Shown here: one piece after another, positions 16,599-25,800 of the stretch | Layout: each line of letters begins with the position of its first letter | Numbering within the stretch: the first letter of the stretch is position 1 | NCBI GenBank assembly: GCA_947588885.1 | Contig: CANQAH010000014.1 | Coordinates: 1 to 32,102 of the forward strand | Length of the DNA: 32,102 bases | Direction: 5' to 3' | Origin: an uncultured Clostridia bacterium | GTDB lineage: Bacteria; Bacillota; Clostridia; TANB77; CAG-508 | The notes under the pieces: model-generated | The model's database searches: none | Told to the model about the DNA's origin: nothing | What the model saw: the letters and a program-made list of their open reading frames with translations, nothing else | Made by a program: the position numbers and the translations under genes

Positions 16599-17297
16599 CT
16601 ATAATTCTTCTATTAGTACCGCATAAATTAGTCCATAATAATCTGTAGTAGTAATTTTATATTCTTTTGATTTTTTAATACTTTTCGCTAAATTTCTGTA
16701 TTCATCTTTAGCTGCATTTATATTATTCCAATTATTATTTCCATTTTCACTTTCCAAATCACTTGCATTTTTTACAAGCTCATCTAAATAATCTTCATTA
16801 TGATAATCAGAAATATTTTTTGCATGAATACCTATAAATTTCTTGCTTTCATCAACATATTGTGAATTCTGTGTAATAATGTCTTCAATCATTAATTTAA
16901 TATCCATACCACTCAAAGTTTCTTTTGTAGCATAATTCATAACAGTTGCATTGTACATTTCTACATCCCCTCGTGACATATGTAACATACTATAAGATGG
17001 ATCTACTGGTATTTCTTTGAATAAATTTAAATCAAATATAGCATTAAAAAAAATAACGAAAAATACTGTAGCACCTACAATAATTCCAATAATACTAGCT
17101 ATAAACCCAAATATCGTACACCACATCAGTTTTTCTTTATATTTAATTCTCTTCACATTTGCAATTAAGGAAATAATTAATTCAATAATACCTATAATTA
17201 ATCCTAAAATAGGAACCCAACATAATATAAGTGCAAATATTCCTAATATTAATGCTACTATGCAAATCTTTCGAGAATAATATTTTTTTTCTTCCAT
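16599..17297 (-). CDS. Membrane protein with paired N-terminal helices and an extracytoplasmic repeat-family domain
   Basis: I take the ATG at 17297, which is 9 bases after AAGGTGA; a GTG at 17306 abuts that site. This gives 232 residues. There are two or three hydrophobic helices (residues about 12-48 and 58-85) in a DUF4190-like pattern, then a soluble domain. Its segment MYNATVMNYATKETLSGMDI, followed by KLMIEDIITQNSQYV, aligns with FSKYSGQYVEGTKIKQLIND in the neighbouring gene at 17357-17878, and both continue with a FIxIxAxNI motif. The two proteins therefore share a domain on different anchors. Function unknown. It is last in its unit, before the terminator at 16561. Confidence 0.7.
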   Translation of the reverse strand: MEEKKYYSRKICIVALILGIFALILCWVPILGLIIGIIELIISLIANVKRIKYKEKLMWCTIFGFIASIIGIIVGATVFFVIFFNAIFDLNLFKEIPVDPSYSMLHMSRGDVEMYNATVMNYATKETLSGMDIKLMIEDIITQNSQYVDESKKFIGIHAKNISDYHNEDYLDELVKNASDLESENGNNNWNNINAAKDEYRNLAKSIKKSKEYKITTTDYYGLIYAVLIEEL

Positions 17298-17356
17298 TAA
17301 TGCCACTCACCTTTTTCTTATATTTCTTCTCTATATTAATAATTTATTCATAAAAA

Positions 17357-17878
17357 TCAATTTTGTATTACTGATATATCTATATTAGTTACACGATTAT
17401 TTGTTTTCTCAAAAAATACACTATACATCTTTGCATCATCAATAATTTTTATTAATTCATCCATGCTTTGATTAGCTAAATCTATATTTTCCTTCGTATT
17501 ATTTAATCTTGCTGCAGTACAAGCATGACTTAAATTACTTGAATCAAAGTTCCTAATATTACTAGCTCCTATAGAAATAAATTTACCTTTTTCATTAGTA
17601 TATTTATTGTTACTGCTAATAACATCATTAATAAGCTGTTTTATTTTTGTTCCTTCCACATATTGTCCAGAATATTTTGAAAAAATATTATTATATTCTT
17701 CCAATTCTACATTATATTCTTCATATGAACTTAATCGACTATTCTTTTTATTATATAATCCCCAAACAAATACTGAAATAATCGCAATGATAATAACCGT
17801 AAACCCAATTATAAAAATAATTTTTGCAACTTTTAAATTTTCTTTTGTATGCCTTTCTTTTTCATTATTGTCTTTCAT
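17357..17878 (-). CDS. Single-pass membrane protein, paralogue of the next gene
   Basis: The 173-residue protein starts at an ATG behind AGAGGG. It has one membrane helix (about residues 19-42) and then a soluble domain. Its core, YNNIFSKYSGQYVEGTKIKQ continuing LINDVISSNNKYT and KFISIGASNI, matches the C-terminal domain of the protein at 16599. The G-x(3)-K-x-L-I-x-D-V pattern resembles a domain seen after a membrane anchor in various clostridial proteins of unknown role. It follows the 520-residue gene by 15 bases and precedes its paralogue by about 60. Function unknown. Confidence 0.7.
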   Translation of the reverse strand: MKDNNEKERHTKENLKVAKIIFIIGFTVIIIAIISVFVWGLYNKKNSRLSSYEEYNVELEEYNNIFSKYSGQYVEGTKIKQLINDVISSNNKYTNEKGKFISIGASNIRNFDSSNLSHACTAARLNNTKENIDLANQSMDELIKIIDDAKMYSVFFEKTNNRVTNIDISVIQN

Positions 17879-17893
17879 TATTATCCCTCTTTA

Positions 17894-19456
17894 TTAAAAT
17901 ACATACATTGGAATATGCTTTCTCTGTCTTACATTTAAATCTTTAGATGTAAGTATACAATTTATCATCTCCTGCTTTTCTATCACTTCATTGTCATAAA
18001 CTGTAATTTCCAATCCTTCATTTTTTATTTCTAATGAAATATCAACATCTTCATAATTAGCAATTGTAGTATCAAGTGCTCTTTCTATAACCAAAAAATT
18101 AATTTTTACATCTTTACAAAAAATATTAAATATTTTATGCTTACAAGCTAATGTCACAGCATATTCTAAAATTTTCTTAATTTGATTATTTAAAACATGA
18201 TTATCTTCTACTTTTTCATCTTCTGTTATTCTAAGTTTTCTAACATATCGCATTTTATAAATAATCTCTAGTAGTTCTTCTTTAACTCTAATATTTTCCA
18301 ATTTTTTAGAAAAACATTTTAGAATTTCTTGAAAAAACAATATAGAAAATTCTCTTGTATTTATTTGCTGAGTAAAAATACTTAATATTTCAATTTTATC
18401 TTTTAAATCTTTTTTCAATGTATTAAATGTTATTGGTTTTACAAGTTCATTTAATTCATTTATTCTATTTATATATTTTTGTTTTGTACGAATTAAAATT
18501 TTAAATAATTCATTTGCATCAGTCATTTTTTGATCATCCGGTAATTTTTGATTACGAAGTTTAAATTCATGTAATAACCTATTTTGATCAGATAAAACCA
18601 CATCTATTTTTTCAATTTCATTTGCAATAAATTTCTTTTCATTTGAAGCATCTAAAATATATTTATTTTTATCTAACATTCGTGCATATGCTTGTTGTGC
18701 TATTAAATATTCTTGTCCTAACCTTTTTTTTGTACTTCTAGAAGATGAACTAATAATTAATCTTACTAAAGAAAAATATACATTCTTTGCACAATTTTCA
18801 CCATAGAGCTGAGTAAGATTTTTCCTTAATTCATAAATGTAATCATTTGTAGCATCTTGATCCTCTTCCCAGTTTTCTAGAAATTCTTCATCAAGTAATA
18901 ATCTTATACCTTGATAAATCATATTAGATACATAATTTATATTTGTATCTTCTACAACATTCCATGACCAACCATTAAAATTCCTAATAACTTCTGTTGC
19001 ATTTAAAATTGATCCTTCAACTAAGGCCTTTTGTAATCCTCTTTGAAAATAATTATATCTAGATGGAATATAAAAATATTTTGGTTTTATTTCCATTATT
19101 CCATATAATATAGCTTGTTCTGTAGGATAAGCATAAATCTTTTTTTCCTTTTCATCAGTAATTGCAATAGCTTTTTCTCTTTGTAATAAAAGTACACCAT
19201 CCTTTTTAGGATCTATAAGCAAAATGTTATTGCAGTTTTCAGAAACTGATTGTATTATTTCATCTATAAACTCATTTTTAGTCTTATAAACTCCTTTTAT
19301 CATTGAGTAATCTTTATAAGAAGTTTCAATTTTATAAATCATATTTAAAAGAAGGTTTTTCGCGTCTTGTGAAAAACGTTTTTCTTCTAGCATTTTATCT
19401 AAGATATAATTATAGTCTTTAAACCTAGAAAACAATTTTCCTTTCATCTCGGCCAT
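17894..19456 (-). CDS. Conserved-looking 520-residue protein of unknown function
   Basis: The start is an ATG (MAEMKGKLF) 4 bases behind AAGGAG; a second ATG three codons in is an alternative. I recognise no family. Residues 1-60 are helical. A compact region (about 60-180) contains NILLIDPKKDGVLLLQREKA and KPKYFYIPSRYNYFQRGLQK. The middle (about 260-360) is rich in coiled-coil-like helices with many Asn, Lys and Glu. The last 130 residues are mixed and end MYVF. There is no signal peptide, membrane helix or obvious catalytic motif. It sits between ftsK and the two membrane paralogues with small gaps, so it is probably co-transcribed. A scaffold or envelope-associated cytoplasmic protein is possible, but that is a guess. 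Confidence 0.7.
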   Translation of the reverse strand: MAEMKGKLFSRFKDYNYILDKMLEEKRFSQDAKNLLLNMIYKIETSYKDYSMIKGVYKTKNEFIDEIIQSVSENCNNILLIDPKKDGVLLLQREKAIAITDEKEKKIYAYPTEQAILYGIMEIKPKYFYIPSRYNYFQRGLQKALVEGSILNATEVIRNFNGWSWNVVEDTNINYVSNMIYQGIRLLLDEEFLENWEEDQDATNDYIYELRKNLTQLYGENCAKNVYFSLVRLIISSSSRSTKKRLGQEYLIAQQAYARMLDKNKYILDASNEKKFIANEIEKIDVVLSDQNRLLHEFKLRNQKLPDDQKMTDANELFKILIRTKQKYINRINELNELVKPITFNTLKKDLKDKIEILSIFTQQINTREFSILFFQEILKCFSKKLENIRVKEELLEIIYKMRYVRKLRITEDEKVEDNHVLNNQIKKILEYAVTLACKHKIFNIFCKDVKINFLVIERALDTTIANYEDVDISLEIKNEGLEITVYDNEVIEKQEMINCILTSKDLNVRQRKHIPMYVF

Positions 19457-19477
19457 GAAACTCCTTCTTTTTTTATT

Positions 19478-21898
19478 TTATTCCTCTTCTGGATTAGAAA
19501 CTGCTGGTGTTGTTTTTAATTCTTGCCATCTTTCTTTTGTCATTAATACTTCTCTTGGCTTACTACCTTGATAACCTGAAATAATTCCTCTTGCCTCCAT
19601 TTGATCTATTATTCTTCCAGCTCTTGCATATCCAACTTTAAATCTTCTTTGAATTAATGAGGCAGATGCTGAACCTATTTCAATTACAGCTTCTATTGCA
19701 TCTTCTAAGAATGGATCTGCTTCATCATCTTCTGAATTTTCTTCAATTTCTTTATCTGTAGAATTTGCTTTTTCAATTGATTCAAGAATGTCTTCGCTAT
19801 ATTGAGCTTCTCCGTCCTTTTTTAAGAAATCAACTATTTTTTCAACATCTCCATCTGATATAAAAGCACCTTGAACTCTAGTAGCTTTAGAAGCTCCTGA
19901 TGGATAAAATAACATATCACCTTTTCCAAGTAGTTTTTCAGCACCCATAGCATCAAGAATTGTTCTAGAATCAACTTGTGATGAAACAGCAAAAGCTATT
20001 CTAGATGGTATATTTGCTTTTATTATACCTGTAATAACATCAACAGATGGTCTTTGTGTAGCTATTACTAAATGCATACCTGCAGCTCTTGCCATCTGAG
20101 CTAACCTACAAATTGCATCCTCAACATCTTTTGGAGAAACCATCATTAAATCAGCAAGCTCATCTATAATTATCACTATTTGTGGTAATTTTCCATCTGC
20201 ACCTTCTTTATCAAGTGCAGCATTATATCCTTTAATATCTCTAACATTTTTTTGTGCAAATAAACTATAACGATTTACCATTTCTTGAACAGCCCATGCT
20301 AAAGCACCTGCTGCTTTTTTTGGATCTGTAACAACTGGAATTAACAAATGAGGTATTCCATTATATACAGAAAGTTCAACAACTTTTGGATCAACCATTA
20401 TTAATTTTACTTCACTTGGCTTTGCTTTATATAAAATACTTGTTATTAAAGTATTAATACAAACTGATTTACCAGAACCAGTTGAACCAGCAATTAAAAC
20501 GTGTGGCATTTTTGCTATATCTGTTACAACTGTATCTCCTGATACTCCTTTACCTAAAGCAAATGCTAATTTTGATTTTGAAGATTCAAATTCACTTGAA
20601 TCTATAATATCCCTTAATGGAACAACTTCTTTTTCTTTATTTGGTATTTCTATACCAACAGCTTGTTTACCTGGAATTGGTGCCTCAATTCTTATTGATT
20701 CAGCTGCTAAATTAAGTGCTATATCATCAGCTAATTTTGCTATTTTACTTACTCTAACTCCTTCTGCTGGTTTTAATTCATAACGAGTTATTGCAGGTCC
20801 AACAGAAACATTTTCAACTTTAGCAGAAACTCCAAAACTATATAAAGTTTTTTGAAGTTTTGTAGCAGTATCTGTTAATGCTTTTTTGCTTCCTTTTGCA
20901 ACTTTTCCTTCTCCTTGTGATAATAATTCAATTGGAGGATTTTCATAATTTTCATCATCAACAGTATGAGTAAAATGATCTAATTGCAAAACTGCTTTTG
21001 TTTTTTCTTCTTTTTCTTCTTGTACTTCTTTAAAAATATTTTCTAATTCATCTGGATTTGATTTATCTTCCTTAGGAATTTCTTCATGCGCAGGTTGTTG
21101 TTCTTCTTCCTTTTTTCCAAATAATCCAAATCTAGGTTTTTTCTCTTTTTCTTTCACTTCTTTTTCGTCATTAAAATGATTAATAACTATTTCATCATTC
21201 AAAAGTTCAACTTGTTTATCTTCTTTTTCAGCATTTTTGTTCTTTCTAGCTTCCATTGCACTAGCTCTATTTTTTCTTCTCTCTTCAAGTCTTTCATTAA
21301 ATGCTTTTCTTTCTTCTTCTCTTCTCTCTTGTCTTTCTATTTTTCTTTCTTCATTTCCATCTATATATTGAATTAGCAATTCTATTGGGCTAATTCCAAT
21401 CATAAACATAAATGTTATAATTGCAACTGCTATAGTAAGAATTGTTGCTCCTAACGAACCTATTAATTGACAAAGAGGTGTTGCAATAATTGCTCCTACA
21501 GCTCCCCCACCTTGGTTAGTAGTTCCTAATTTATATGCTTCATTTACAATTTCTTCAAATGTAGCATTAGCAGATAAATTTATTTTTGAAAATTGATATA
21601 TATGCATTATAGCTGTTACACATACAATGAAAATTAAAAATTGTGTAACTTTTGTAGTGACAAAATCACTATTTTCTCTCATTAAAGATAATGCTGTCAC
21701 AAATAATCCTATTGGAATTACATATTTAATTATTCCAACTAAACCTCCCAATAGTGGCCCAACATATGCTCCTATTTGTCCTGCATTTGTATATATTAAA
21801 ACTCCTGATAATATACTTACCAACATTAATAAAATTATGACCATTTCTGGACTTATACTACTTATTTTTACTGGTGTTTTTTTCTTTTTTCTAGCCAA
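19478..21898 (-). CDS. ftsK: DNA translocase FtsK/SpoIIIE
   Basis: The best start is TTG at 21898 (MARKKKKTP), set by GGAGGAA 11 bases upstream; the ATG at 21916 has no ribosome binding site. Four membrane helices lie in residues 25-180, then a charged linker (190-340). The RecA-like motor has Walker A GSTGSGKS (about 477-484, numbered from 21916) and DELADLMM as Walker B. The winged-helix gamma domain ([20 protein letters not shown]) recognises KOPS/SRS-like DNA. It pumps chromosome DNA through the division or spore septum. The linker is short, as in SpoIIIE. An extended -10 promoter is at 21942. The next gene follows after 21 bases. Confidence 0.97.
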   Translation of the reverse strand: MARKKKKTPVKISSISPEMVIILLMLVSILSGVLIYTNAGQIGAYVGPLLGGLVGIIKYVIPIGLFVTALSLMRENSDFVTTKVTQFLIFIVCVTAIMHIYQFSKINLSANATFEEIVNEAYKLGTTNQGGGAVGAIIATPLCQLIGSLGATILTIAVAIITFMFMIGISPIELLIQYIDGNEERKIERQERREEERKAFNERLEERRKNRASAMEARKNKNAEKEDKQVELLNDEIVINHFNDEKEVKEKEKKPRFGLFGKKEEEQQPAHEEIPKEDKSNPDELENIFKEVQEEKEEKTKAVLQLDHFTHTVDDENYENPPIELLSQGEGKVAKGSKKALTDTATKLQKTLYSFGVSAKVENVSVGPAITRYELKPAEGVRVSKIAKLADDIALNLAAESIRIEAPIPGKQAVGIEIPNKEKEVVPLRDIIDSSEFESSKSKLAFALGKGVSGDTVVTDIAKMPHVLIAGSTGSGKSVCINTLITSILYKAKPSEVKLIMVDPKVVELSVYNGIPHLLIPVVTDPKKAAGALAWAVQEMVNRYSLFAQKNVRDIKGYNAALDKEGADGKLPQIVIIIDELADLMMVSPKDVEDAICRLAQMARAAGMHLVIATQRPSVDVITGIIKANIPSRIAFAVSSQVDSRTILDAMGAEKLLGKGDMLFYPSGASKATRVQGAFISDGDVEKIVDFLKKDGEAQYSEDILESIEKANSTDKEIEENSEDDEADPFLEDAIEAVIEIGSASASLIQRRFKVGYARAGRIIDQMEARGIISGYQGSKPREVLMTKERWQELKTTPAVSNPEEE

Positions 21899-21941
21899 GA
21901 TTATTACTTCCTCCATTTCGATTAGTTATTGCATATATCAC

Positions 21942-21970
21942 ATTATATCAAAACAATATAAAAACAACAA
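21942..21970 (-). promoter_or_regulatory. Candidate extended -10 promoter of ftsK
   Basis: On the minus strand the -35 TTGTTG (21965-21970) is 17 bases from TATAAT (21942-21947), which is preceded by TGA. The predicted start of transcription is about 40 bases before the TTG start of ftsK. The rest of the 170-base gap to 22086 shows nothing else clear. Confidence 0.55.
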
Positions 21971-22086
21971 TGAACTTTAAAAAATAGATGAATACATATA
22001 TATTTTAAATTTCACTTAGAAACACTTTGTTATTATTTAAAATATGCTATATAATCATCTACTCACAATATTCATTCAAAACAAAA

Positions 22087-22566
22087 TTATTTTAATTCTT
22101 TTCTATTATTCTTTAAAGTTGTAACAGCTTCATCTATGCTCATTTGAGCTGAATTTATACTTTCCTTCAAATTTATCATGGTTTGTTCAATATCTTTCAA
22201 TATATTATCAGCATATTCTTTAGTTCCTTCAGACATTTCTCTTGCCATTTCATTTGCACCATCTATAATTCTCTGTTTTTCATCATAAGCCTTTCTTGTA
22301 ATTTCATGTTCATCTATCATAGCTATAATTCTATTTTCTGCCTCTTTTACTATGTCTTCTCCTTCTTTTTTAGCTTCTTCTATTATTCTTGTACGTTCTT
22401 CTTTTACCCATTTTGCCTGTTTTAACTCATCAGGTAATTTTAACCTAATTTCTTTAACTATATCTAATATTTCTTCTTTATCTACCATGCTTTTATTTGA
22501 AAATGGTACATTCTTGCTATTTTCAAGTAATTCTTCTATAGTTTCTAATAGAGTGAATATCTCCAT
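22087..22566 (-). CDS. Coiled-coil protein (ATPase-subunit-like), function unknown
   Basis: The 159-residue protein starts at an ATG behind AAAGGGG. It is almost wholly helical and Glu/Lys-rich, with regular heptads from about residue 50 to 150 (WVKEERTRIIEEAKKEGEDI and following). Clostridia often carry such a gene beside rsmD/coaD, annotated loosely as an ATPase or ATP-synthase-B-like subunit because of its coiled coil. No ATP-binding motif is present, so that label is weak. It is 27 bases behind rsmD, likely in the same transcript. A structural or division-linked role is only a suggestion. Confidence 0.75.
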   Translation of the reverse strand: MEIFTLLETIEELLENSKNVPFSNKSMVDKEEILDIVKEIRLKLPDELKQAKWVKEERTRIIEEAKKEGEDIVKEAENRIIAMIDEHEITRKAYDEKQRIIDGANEMAREMSEGTKEYADNILKDIEQTMINLKESINSAQMSIDEAVTTLKNNRKELK

Positions 22567-22593
22567 CTTTTACCCCTTTCACTTCGTGAGTGT

Positions 22594-23160
22594 TTAACCT
22601 TTCTGTACTAATTTCAAAAATATAAGACTTACACGTCCATATTTTCTCTCATCATAAATATCTATATCTATATCATCAATTTCTTCTTTTATATCTTCAG
22701 GATTATCAGTTTCTATAACTATAACTGCATCCTTATTAAGTAAATTTAAATTTATAATTCTATTTAAAGAATCTTTAACTAAATCTGCTTTATATGGCGG
22801 ATCTAAAAAAATTACATCAAATTTTATCTTACTATTGCTAATATCAACTAATGCTTTTTTATAATCATTTTCTATTAATGTTGTTTTTTCCTCAAAATGT
22901 GTTTTTTCAATATTTCTTTTTATGATTTTAGAAGCATCTCTATTATGTTCACAAAAAAAAGTTTTTCTTGCTCCTCTACTTAAAGATTCAAGTCCAAGTG
23001 CACCTGAACCAGCAAACAAATCCAAAACAATTGCCTCTTGCAATTTAAAATTTAATATATTAAAAAGTGGTTCTTTTACTCTATCTAATGTTGGTCTAGT
23101 TTGTGTACCATCTAATGTATATAATTTAGTTCCTCTTGCTAATCCACCAATAATCCTCAT
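22594..23160 (-). CDS. rsmD: 16S rRNA (guanine-966-N2)-methyltransferase
   Basis: I take the ATG at 23160, giving the canonical MRIIGGLARG start and 188 residues. An upstream TTG extends the frame by 20 residues but overlaps the promoter at 23193-23220. Visible motifs are TRPTLDRVKEPLFNIL, the SAM-binding VLDLFAGSGALGLESLSRGA and the catalytic FLDPPY (DPPY type N6/N2-methylase). It methylates G966 of 16S rRNA in 30S particles. In many Firmicutes coaD follows, but here a coiled-coil gene does. Confidence 0.95.
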   Translation of the reverse strand: MRIIGGLARGTKLYTLDGTQTRPTLDRVKEPLFNILNFKLQEAIVLDLFAGSGALGLESLSRGARKTFFCEHNRDASKIIKRNIEKTHFEEKTTLIENDYKKALVDISNSKIKFDVIFLDPPYKADLVKDSLNRIINLNLLNKDAVIVIETDNPEDIKEEIDDIDIDIYDERKYGRVSLIFLKLVQKG

Positions 23161-23192
23161 AAGCCTATTATCCTCGATAATTATATATGTAT

Positions 23193-23220
23193 ATTTTATT
23201 TTAAATATATAATAAGTCAA
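23193..23220 (-). promoter_or_regulatory. Candidate promoter of rsmD
   Basis: On the minus strand TTGACT (23215-23220) is 16 bases from TAAAAT (23193-23198). The predicted start of transcription lies some 25-30 bases before the ATG at 23160. This makes the in-frame upstream TTG (which overlaps the -35) an unlikely start codon. Confidence 0.55.
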
Positions 23221-23435
23221 TACGATTTACACAAATGTAACTAATAATTAATCTTGTAATAATTGCTTAATTCTTTTGTAATATGCGGGTTTTAGCCGAT
23301 TTTGCAATTTAAATTATAAATAATTATTAACTATAAATTTTATATTTTATTTTACTATTTACATATAAAAATCGTATTTTTTACTATATATGGAAATTTT
23401 ATTTATAAATAATTTAAATTTTTTTAATGTACAAA

Positions 23436-23464
23436 AAAGAGGTTGATAAATATTCAACCTCTTT
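23436..23464 (-). terminator. Intrinsic terminator of the sepF-divIVA unit
   Basis: An 11-bp perfect stem AAAGAGGTTGA (23436-23446) / TCAACCTCTTT (23454-23464) with a 7-base loop runs on the minus strand into more T residues (TTTTTTG overall). It starts 15 bases past the divIVA stop. Confidence 0.85.
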
Positions 23465-23478
23465 CCTTTTTTCTTTTG

Positions 23479-23928
23479 TTACTCTTCTTTCATATCCTTT
23501 AGTAATTCTAACTGAGAAATCAATAATGCTTCCATCTTCGCTCTGTATATATCAAATTGTTTTTTAGTTTCAGCATATTCTCTTTTTCTCATTTCTAAAT
23601 CTTTTGTTAATTCATCTACAGAATCTTGCATCTTTGATCTTGCATTTTTTAAAATATTATCAGCCTCTTCTTGTGCATTACTTTTTATATCATCTGCAGT
23701 CTTTTGTGCCATTACAAGTGTATTTTGTAAAGTTTGCTCTATATTTTTATATTTATCTATATCTGATTTTGATCTTTCTATTTCTGCACGTAATTCTGTA
23801 TTTTCCTTATACATCTTTTCATAGTCAATTGTTATTTCATCAAGAAAATCATCAACTTCATCAACATTATAACCATTCATCATTTGTTTTTGAAATTTCT
23901 TATTTTCTATGTCTAATGGTGTTAGCAT
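23479..23928 (-). CDS. divIVA: Cell-division/polar-growth protein DivIVA
   Basis: The 149-residue protein begins MLTPLDIENKKFQKQMMNGY, followed by NVDEVDDFLDEI, the DivIVA lipid-binding N-domain signature. The rest is coiled coil (about 28-145). DivIVA binds negatively curved membrane at septa and poles and recruits partners. It has an ATG start behind AGGAGG and follows sepF by 20 bases. In many Firmicutes ylmG and ylmH lie between sepF and divIVA; they are absent here. The terminator follows at once. Confidence 0.96.
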   Translation of the reverse strand: MLTPLDIENKKFQKQMMNGYNVDEVDDFLDEITIDYEKMYKENTELRAEIERSKSDIDKYKNIEQTLQNTLVMAQKTADDIKSNAQEEADNILKNARSKMQDSVDELTKDLEMRKREYAETKKQFDIYRAKMEALLISQLELLKDMKEE

Positions 23929-23948
23929 ACTATTCCTCCTAATTTGAT

Positions 23949-24422
23949 TTATTTAAGCCATGAAACAGAAAGTTTATTTTTTATTTCCTCTCTTGTCATA
24001 TCATTAACTATATCATAATTAAATGGCGCAACAATAAATATTGAGTTAGAAACTTTTTCAAAATGTCCATCTAGAACCTTAACAGCTCCACTGATGACAT
24101 CAAGAATTCTTCTGGCAACATCTTTATTAACATATTCTAAGTTAACAACAATTGCATTTTTTTCTCTCAATAATATGCAAATATCTTCAGCTTGCTCAAA
24201 AGATGTAGGTTTTGCAATCTTCATCTTTATTTGTTGTGATGCCATATTAACAACTTTACTATTTTTTCTTTTAAATATTCCTCTTTCTTCTTCTTCCTCT
24301 TGTGGTTGTTCTTCATCTTGTTCGAATGAATATTCATTTTCTAGAGTTTCTTCATCTTCAACTGCTTCACCGTTATCTACACCTAAAAAATCTAATATTT
24401 TATTCACAACTGCATTTGCCAT
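23949..24422 (-). CDS. sepF: Cell-division protein SepF
   Basis: The 157-residue protein has an acidic, Gln/Glu-rich linker (about 17-55) after the N-terminal amphipathic helix (VVNKILDFLGV). The SepF core begins with KMKIAKPTSFEQAEDICILL and includes NLEYVNKDVARRILDVISGA and the VSNSIFIVAPFNYDI strand. SepF bridges FtsZ and the membrane at mid-cell. It has an ATG start behind GGGAGG. A promoter and an inverted repeat lie in the 139-base leader, and an HlyD-like gene lies upstream. Nothing is missing from the core. Confidence 0.96.
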   Translation of the reverse strand: MANAVVNKILDFLGVDNGEAVEDEETLENEYSFEQDEEQPQEEEEERGIFKRKNSKVVNMASQQIKMKIAKPTSFEQAEDICILLREKNAIVVNLEYVNKDVARRILDVISGAVKVLDGHFEKVSNSIFIVAPFNYDIVNDMTREEIKNKLSVSWLK

Positions 24423-24443
24423 TTAATTTCCTCCCAATACATC

Positions 24444-24502
24444 ATACTATATTTTTCATTAACTACTGCATATAGTATCCTTCTATTTATAAAATATGTC
24501 AA
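24444..24502 (-). promoter_or_regulatory. sepF promoter with an overlapping inverted repeat
   Basis: On the minus strand TTGACA (24497-24502) is 17 bases from GATACT (24474-24479). A perfect 9-bp inverted repeat, ATACTATAT (24444-24452) / ATATAGTAT (24470-24478), overlaps the -10 and continues into the leader. It could be an operator or a leader hairpin; which is not visible from sequence. Confidence 0.45.
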
Positions 24503-24561
24503 TATCATTTTAATTTTTGTTACACAAAGATAATGTCATTGTAATTAAAATGTAATATTGT

Positions 24562-25800
24562 TTATTTCGATATTTTAATCTTATCATACTGTTTAATTGT
24601 GTACATATCTTTAATTTGTTTATATGAATACCCCATTTCTTGTAACTCATTTGTAGTATAATTTGTAACAATTGCATAAGATTCATTTTGTTTTAAAACT
24701 TTCACTAAAACATCTACATTATAACCTGCTCTATTACGTTCTAAATAATATTTTCCTTCTTGTTCTTTTAATGCAGAAACAGGGACTTTTAATCCAGTTT
24801 TTTCCCACCAAATTACATTTACAGATAACTTTCTATAATTTAAAAGTTTTTCTGGTAAATCATCAATTTTGAAAATTAGCACTCTTGATCCATTGCATTC
24901 GTTAATATGCATTATTTTTGCATTTAATTTATTTTCTGAATCTAATTTTATTATTACATTGTCATCAACTTTTGCATTCTTAGCTGCCTCAGAATTCATT
25001 ACAACTGCTAAATAGCAATTAAATTCTGTTATAACTTTTCCTTTTTCATTACTTGTCTCTATCAATTCACCAGTCTTTAATTCTAATGAATTTAAAAAAT
25101 CTTCTGTTAAATAATTAAAATCCTTTGTTGTAAAAACTTCCTCTAAATTATCAACTCTATATGAAACAGTTCCACTCTCTGTTGCTTTTATTTCTTCAGC
25201 ACCAGAAGTTAATTTATTCATACATTCTGTTTTTTTATCTATGAGTTCTTTTAAATATGAACCTTTGGGACTTGATTCTCCAACTATTGTTGATATTTTA
25301 TATGTATAATCATCAATTTCTTTTTTATACTTATTTATTTCTTCAATATTATTTGTGTTATATATTTTTTCTTCTAGTTCTTTAATTTTTCCCTTTAAGA
25401 CTTCAATATCAGTGGTATAATTTATTTTTTCACTTTTTTGAACTTCAGCAATTTCCTTATCTAATTCATCTATCTCACTTTTTATTGTATCTTCACCATT
25501 AACATAATATCTAAAAACTGGTTCAGATTTACCTACCCTATTTCCTTCGACAATAATTCTTTCCATTCCATTTTTATAATTATTTCCCTGTAGTACAATT
25601 TCATTTCTAATTACATAAGCATCTACAGTTTCTTCCGAATCTAATACGCCTTCTTCTACAACGAAAATATCTGTCGGACTTGTAAATAATTTTATCGAAT
25701 TAAATATAAGATAAGCCAATAAGACAGTTAAAAGCAAAATTGTAAAAATTCTTGTAACTATTACTTTAGCACTAATTTTCTTTTGTGTTTTAACTTTCAC
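24562..25800 (-). CDS. HlyD-like membrane-anchored protein beside the division genes
   Basis: The 412-residue protein starts at GTG (25800), 7 bases after GGAGG and overlapping the miaA stop by four bases (GTGA). It has one N-terminal membrane helix (about 14-34). A coiled-coil hairpin (about 105-160 and 170-200) is flanked by two half-lipoyl/barrel-like beta segments, including EEIKATESGTVSYRVDN and VPVSALKEQEGKYYLE. That is the architecture of HlyD-type adaptor proteins. In Clostridia a gene of this kind regularly sits near sepF and divIVA. No ABC transporter or outer-membrane partner is seen here, so a classical efflux role is unproven. Confidence 0.75.
   Translation of the reverse strand: MKVKTQKKISAKVIVTRIFTILLLTVLLAYLIFNSIKLFTSPTDIFVVEEGVLDSEETVDAYVIRNEIVLQGNNYKNGMERIIVEGNRVGKSEPVFRYYVNGEDTIKSEIDELDKEIAEVQKSEKINYTTDIEVLKGKIKELEEKIYNTNNIEEINKYKKEIDDYTYKISTIVGESSPKGSYLKELIDKKTECMNKLTSGAEEIKATESGTVSYRVDNLEEVFTTKDFNYLTEDFLNSLELKTGELIETSNEKGKVITEFNCYLAVVMNSEAAKNAKVDDNVIIKLDSENKLNAKIMHINECNGSRVLIFKIDDLPEKLLNYRKLSVNVIWWEKTGLKVPVSALKEQEGKYYLERNRAGYNVDVLVKVLKQNESYAIVTNYTTNELQEMGYSYKQIKDMYTIKQYDKIKISK

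Larger units (their letters stand above)
23161..23478. other. 318-base intergenic region between divIVA and rsmD
   Basis: This gap holds the divIVA terminator (23436-23464) and the rsmD promoter (23193-23220). The 200 bases between are extremely A/T-rich and have no open frame with a ribosome binding site, no repeat and no RNA structure I can name. Confidence 0.5.

Noticed and set aside
21176-21376. Plus-strand open frames opposite ftsK, mutL, groEL, radA and others
   Set aside because: They are antisense shadows of well-conserved minus-strand genes, without ribosome binding sites.
22087-22566. ATP synthase subunit b
   Set aside because: It lacks the N-terminal membrane helix of subunit b and no other ATP synthase gene is nearby; only the coiled coil is shared.
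23161-23220. N-terminal extension of rsmD from an upstream TTG
   Set aside because: The TTG overlaps the -35 of a good promoter, and family members begin at MRIIGG, which has its own ATG at 23160.
24503-24561. Terminator between the HlyD-like gene and sepF
   Set aside because: Only a long-range A/T-rich pairing is visible, with no U-tract after it, so I do not call it.
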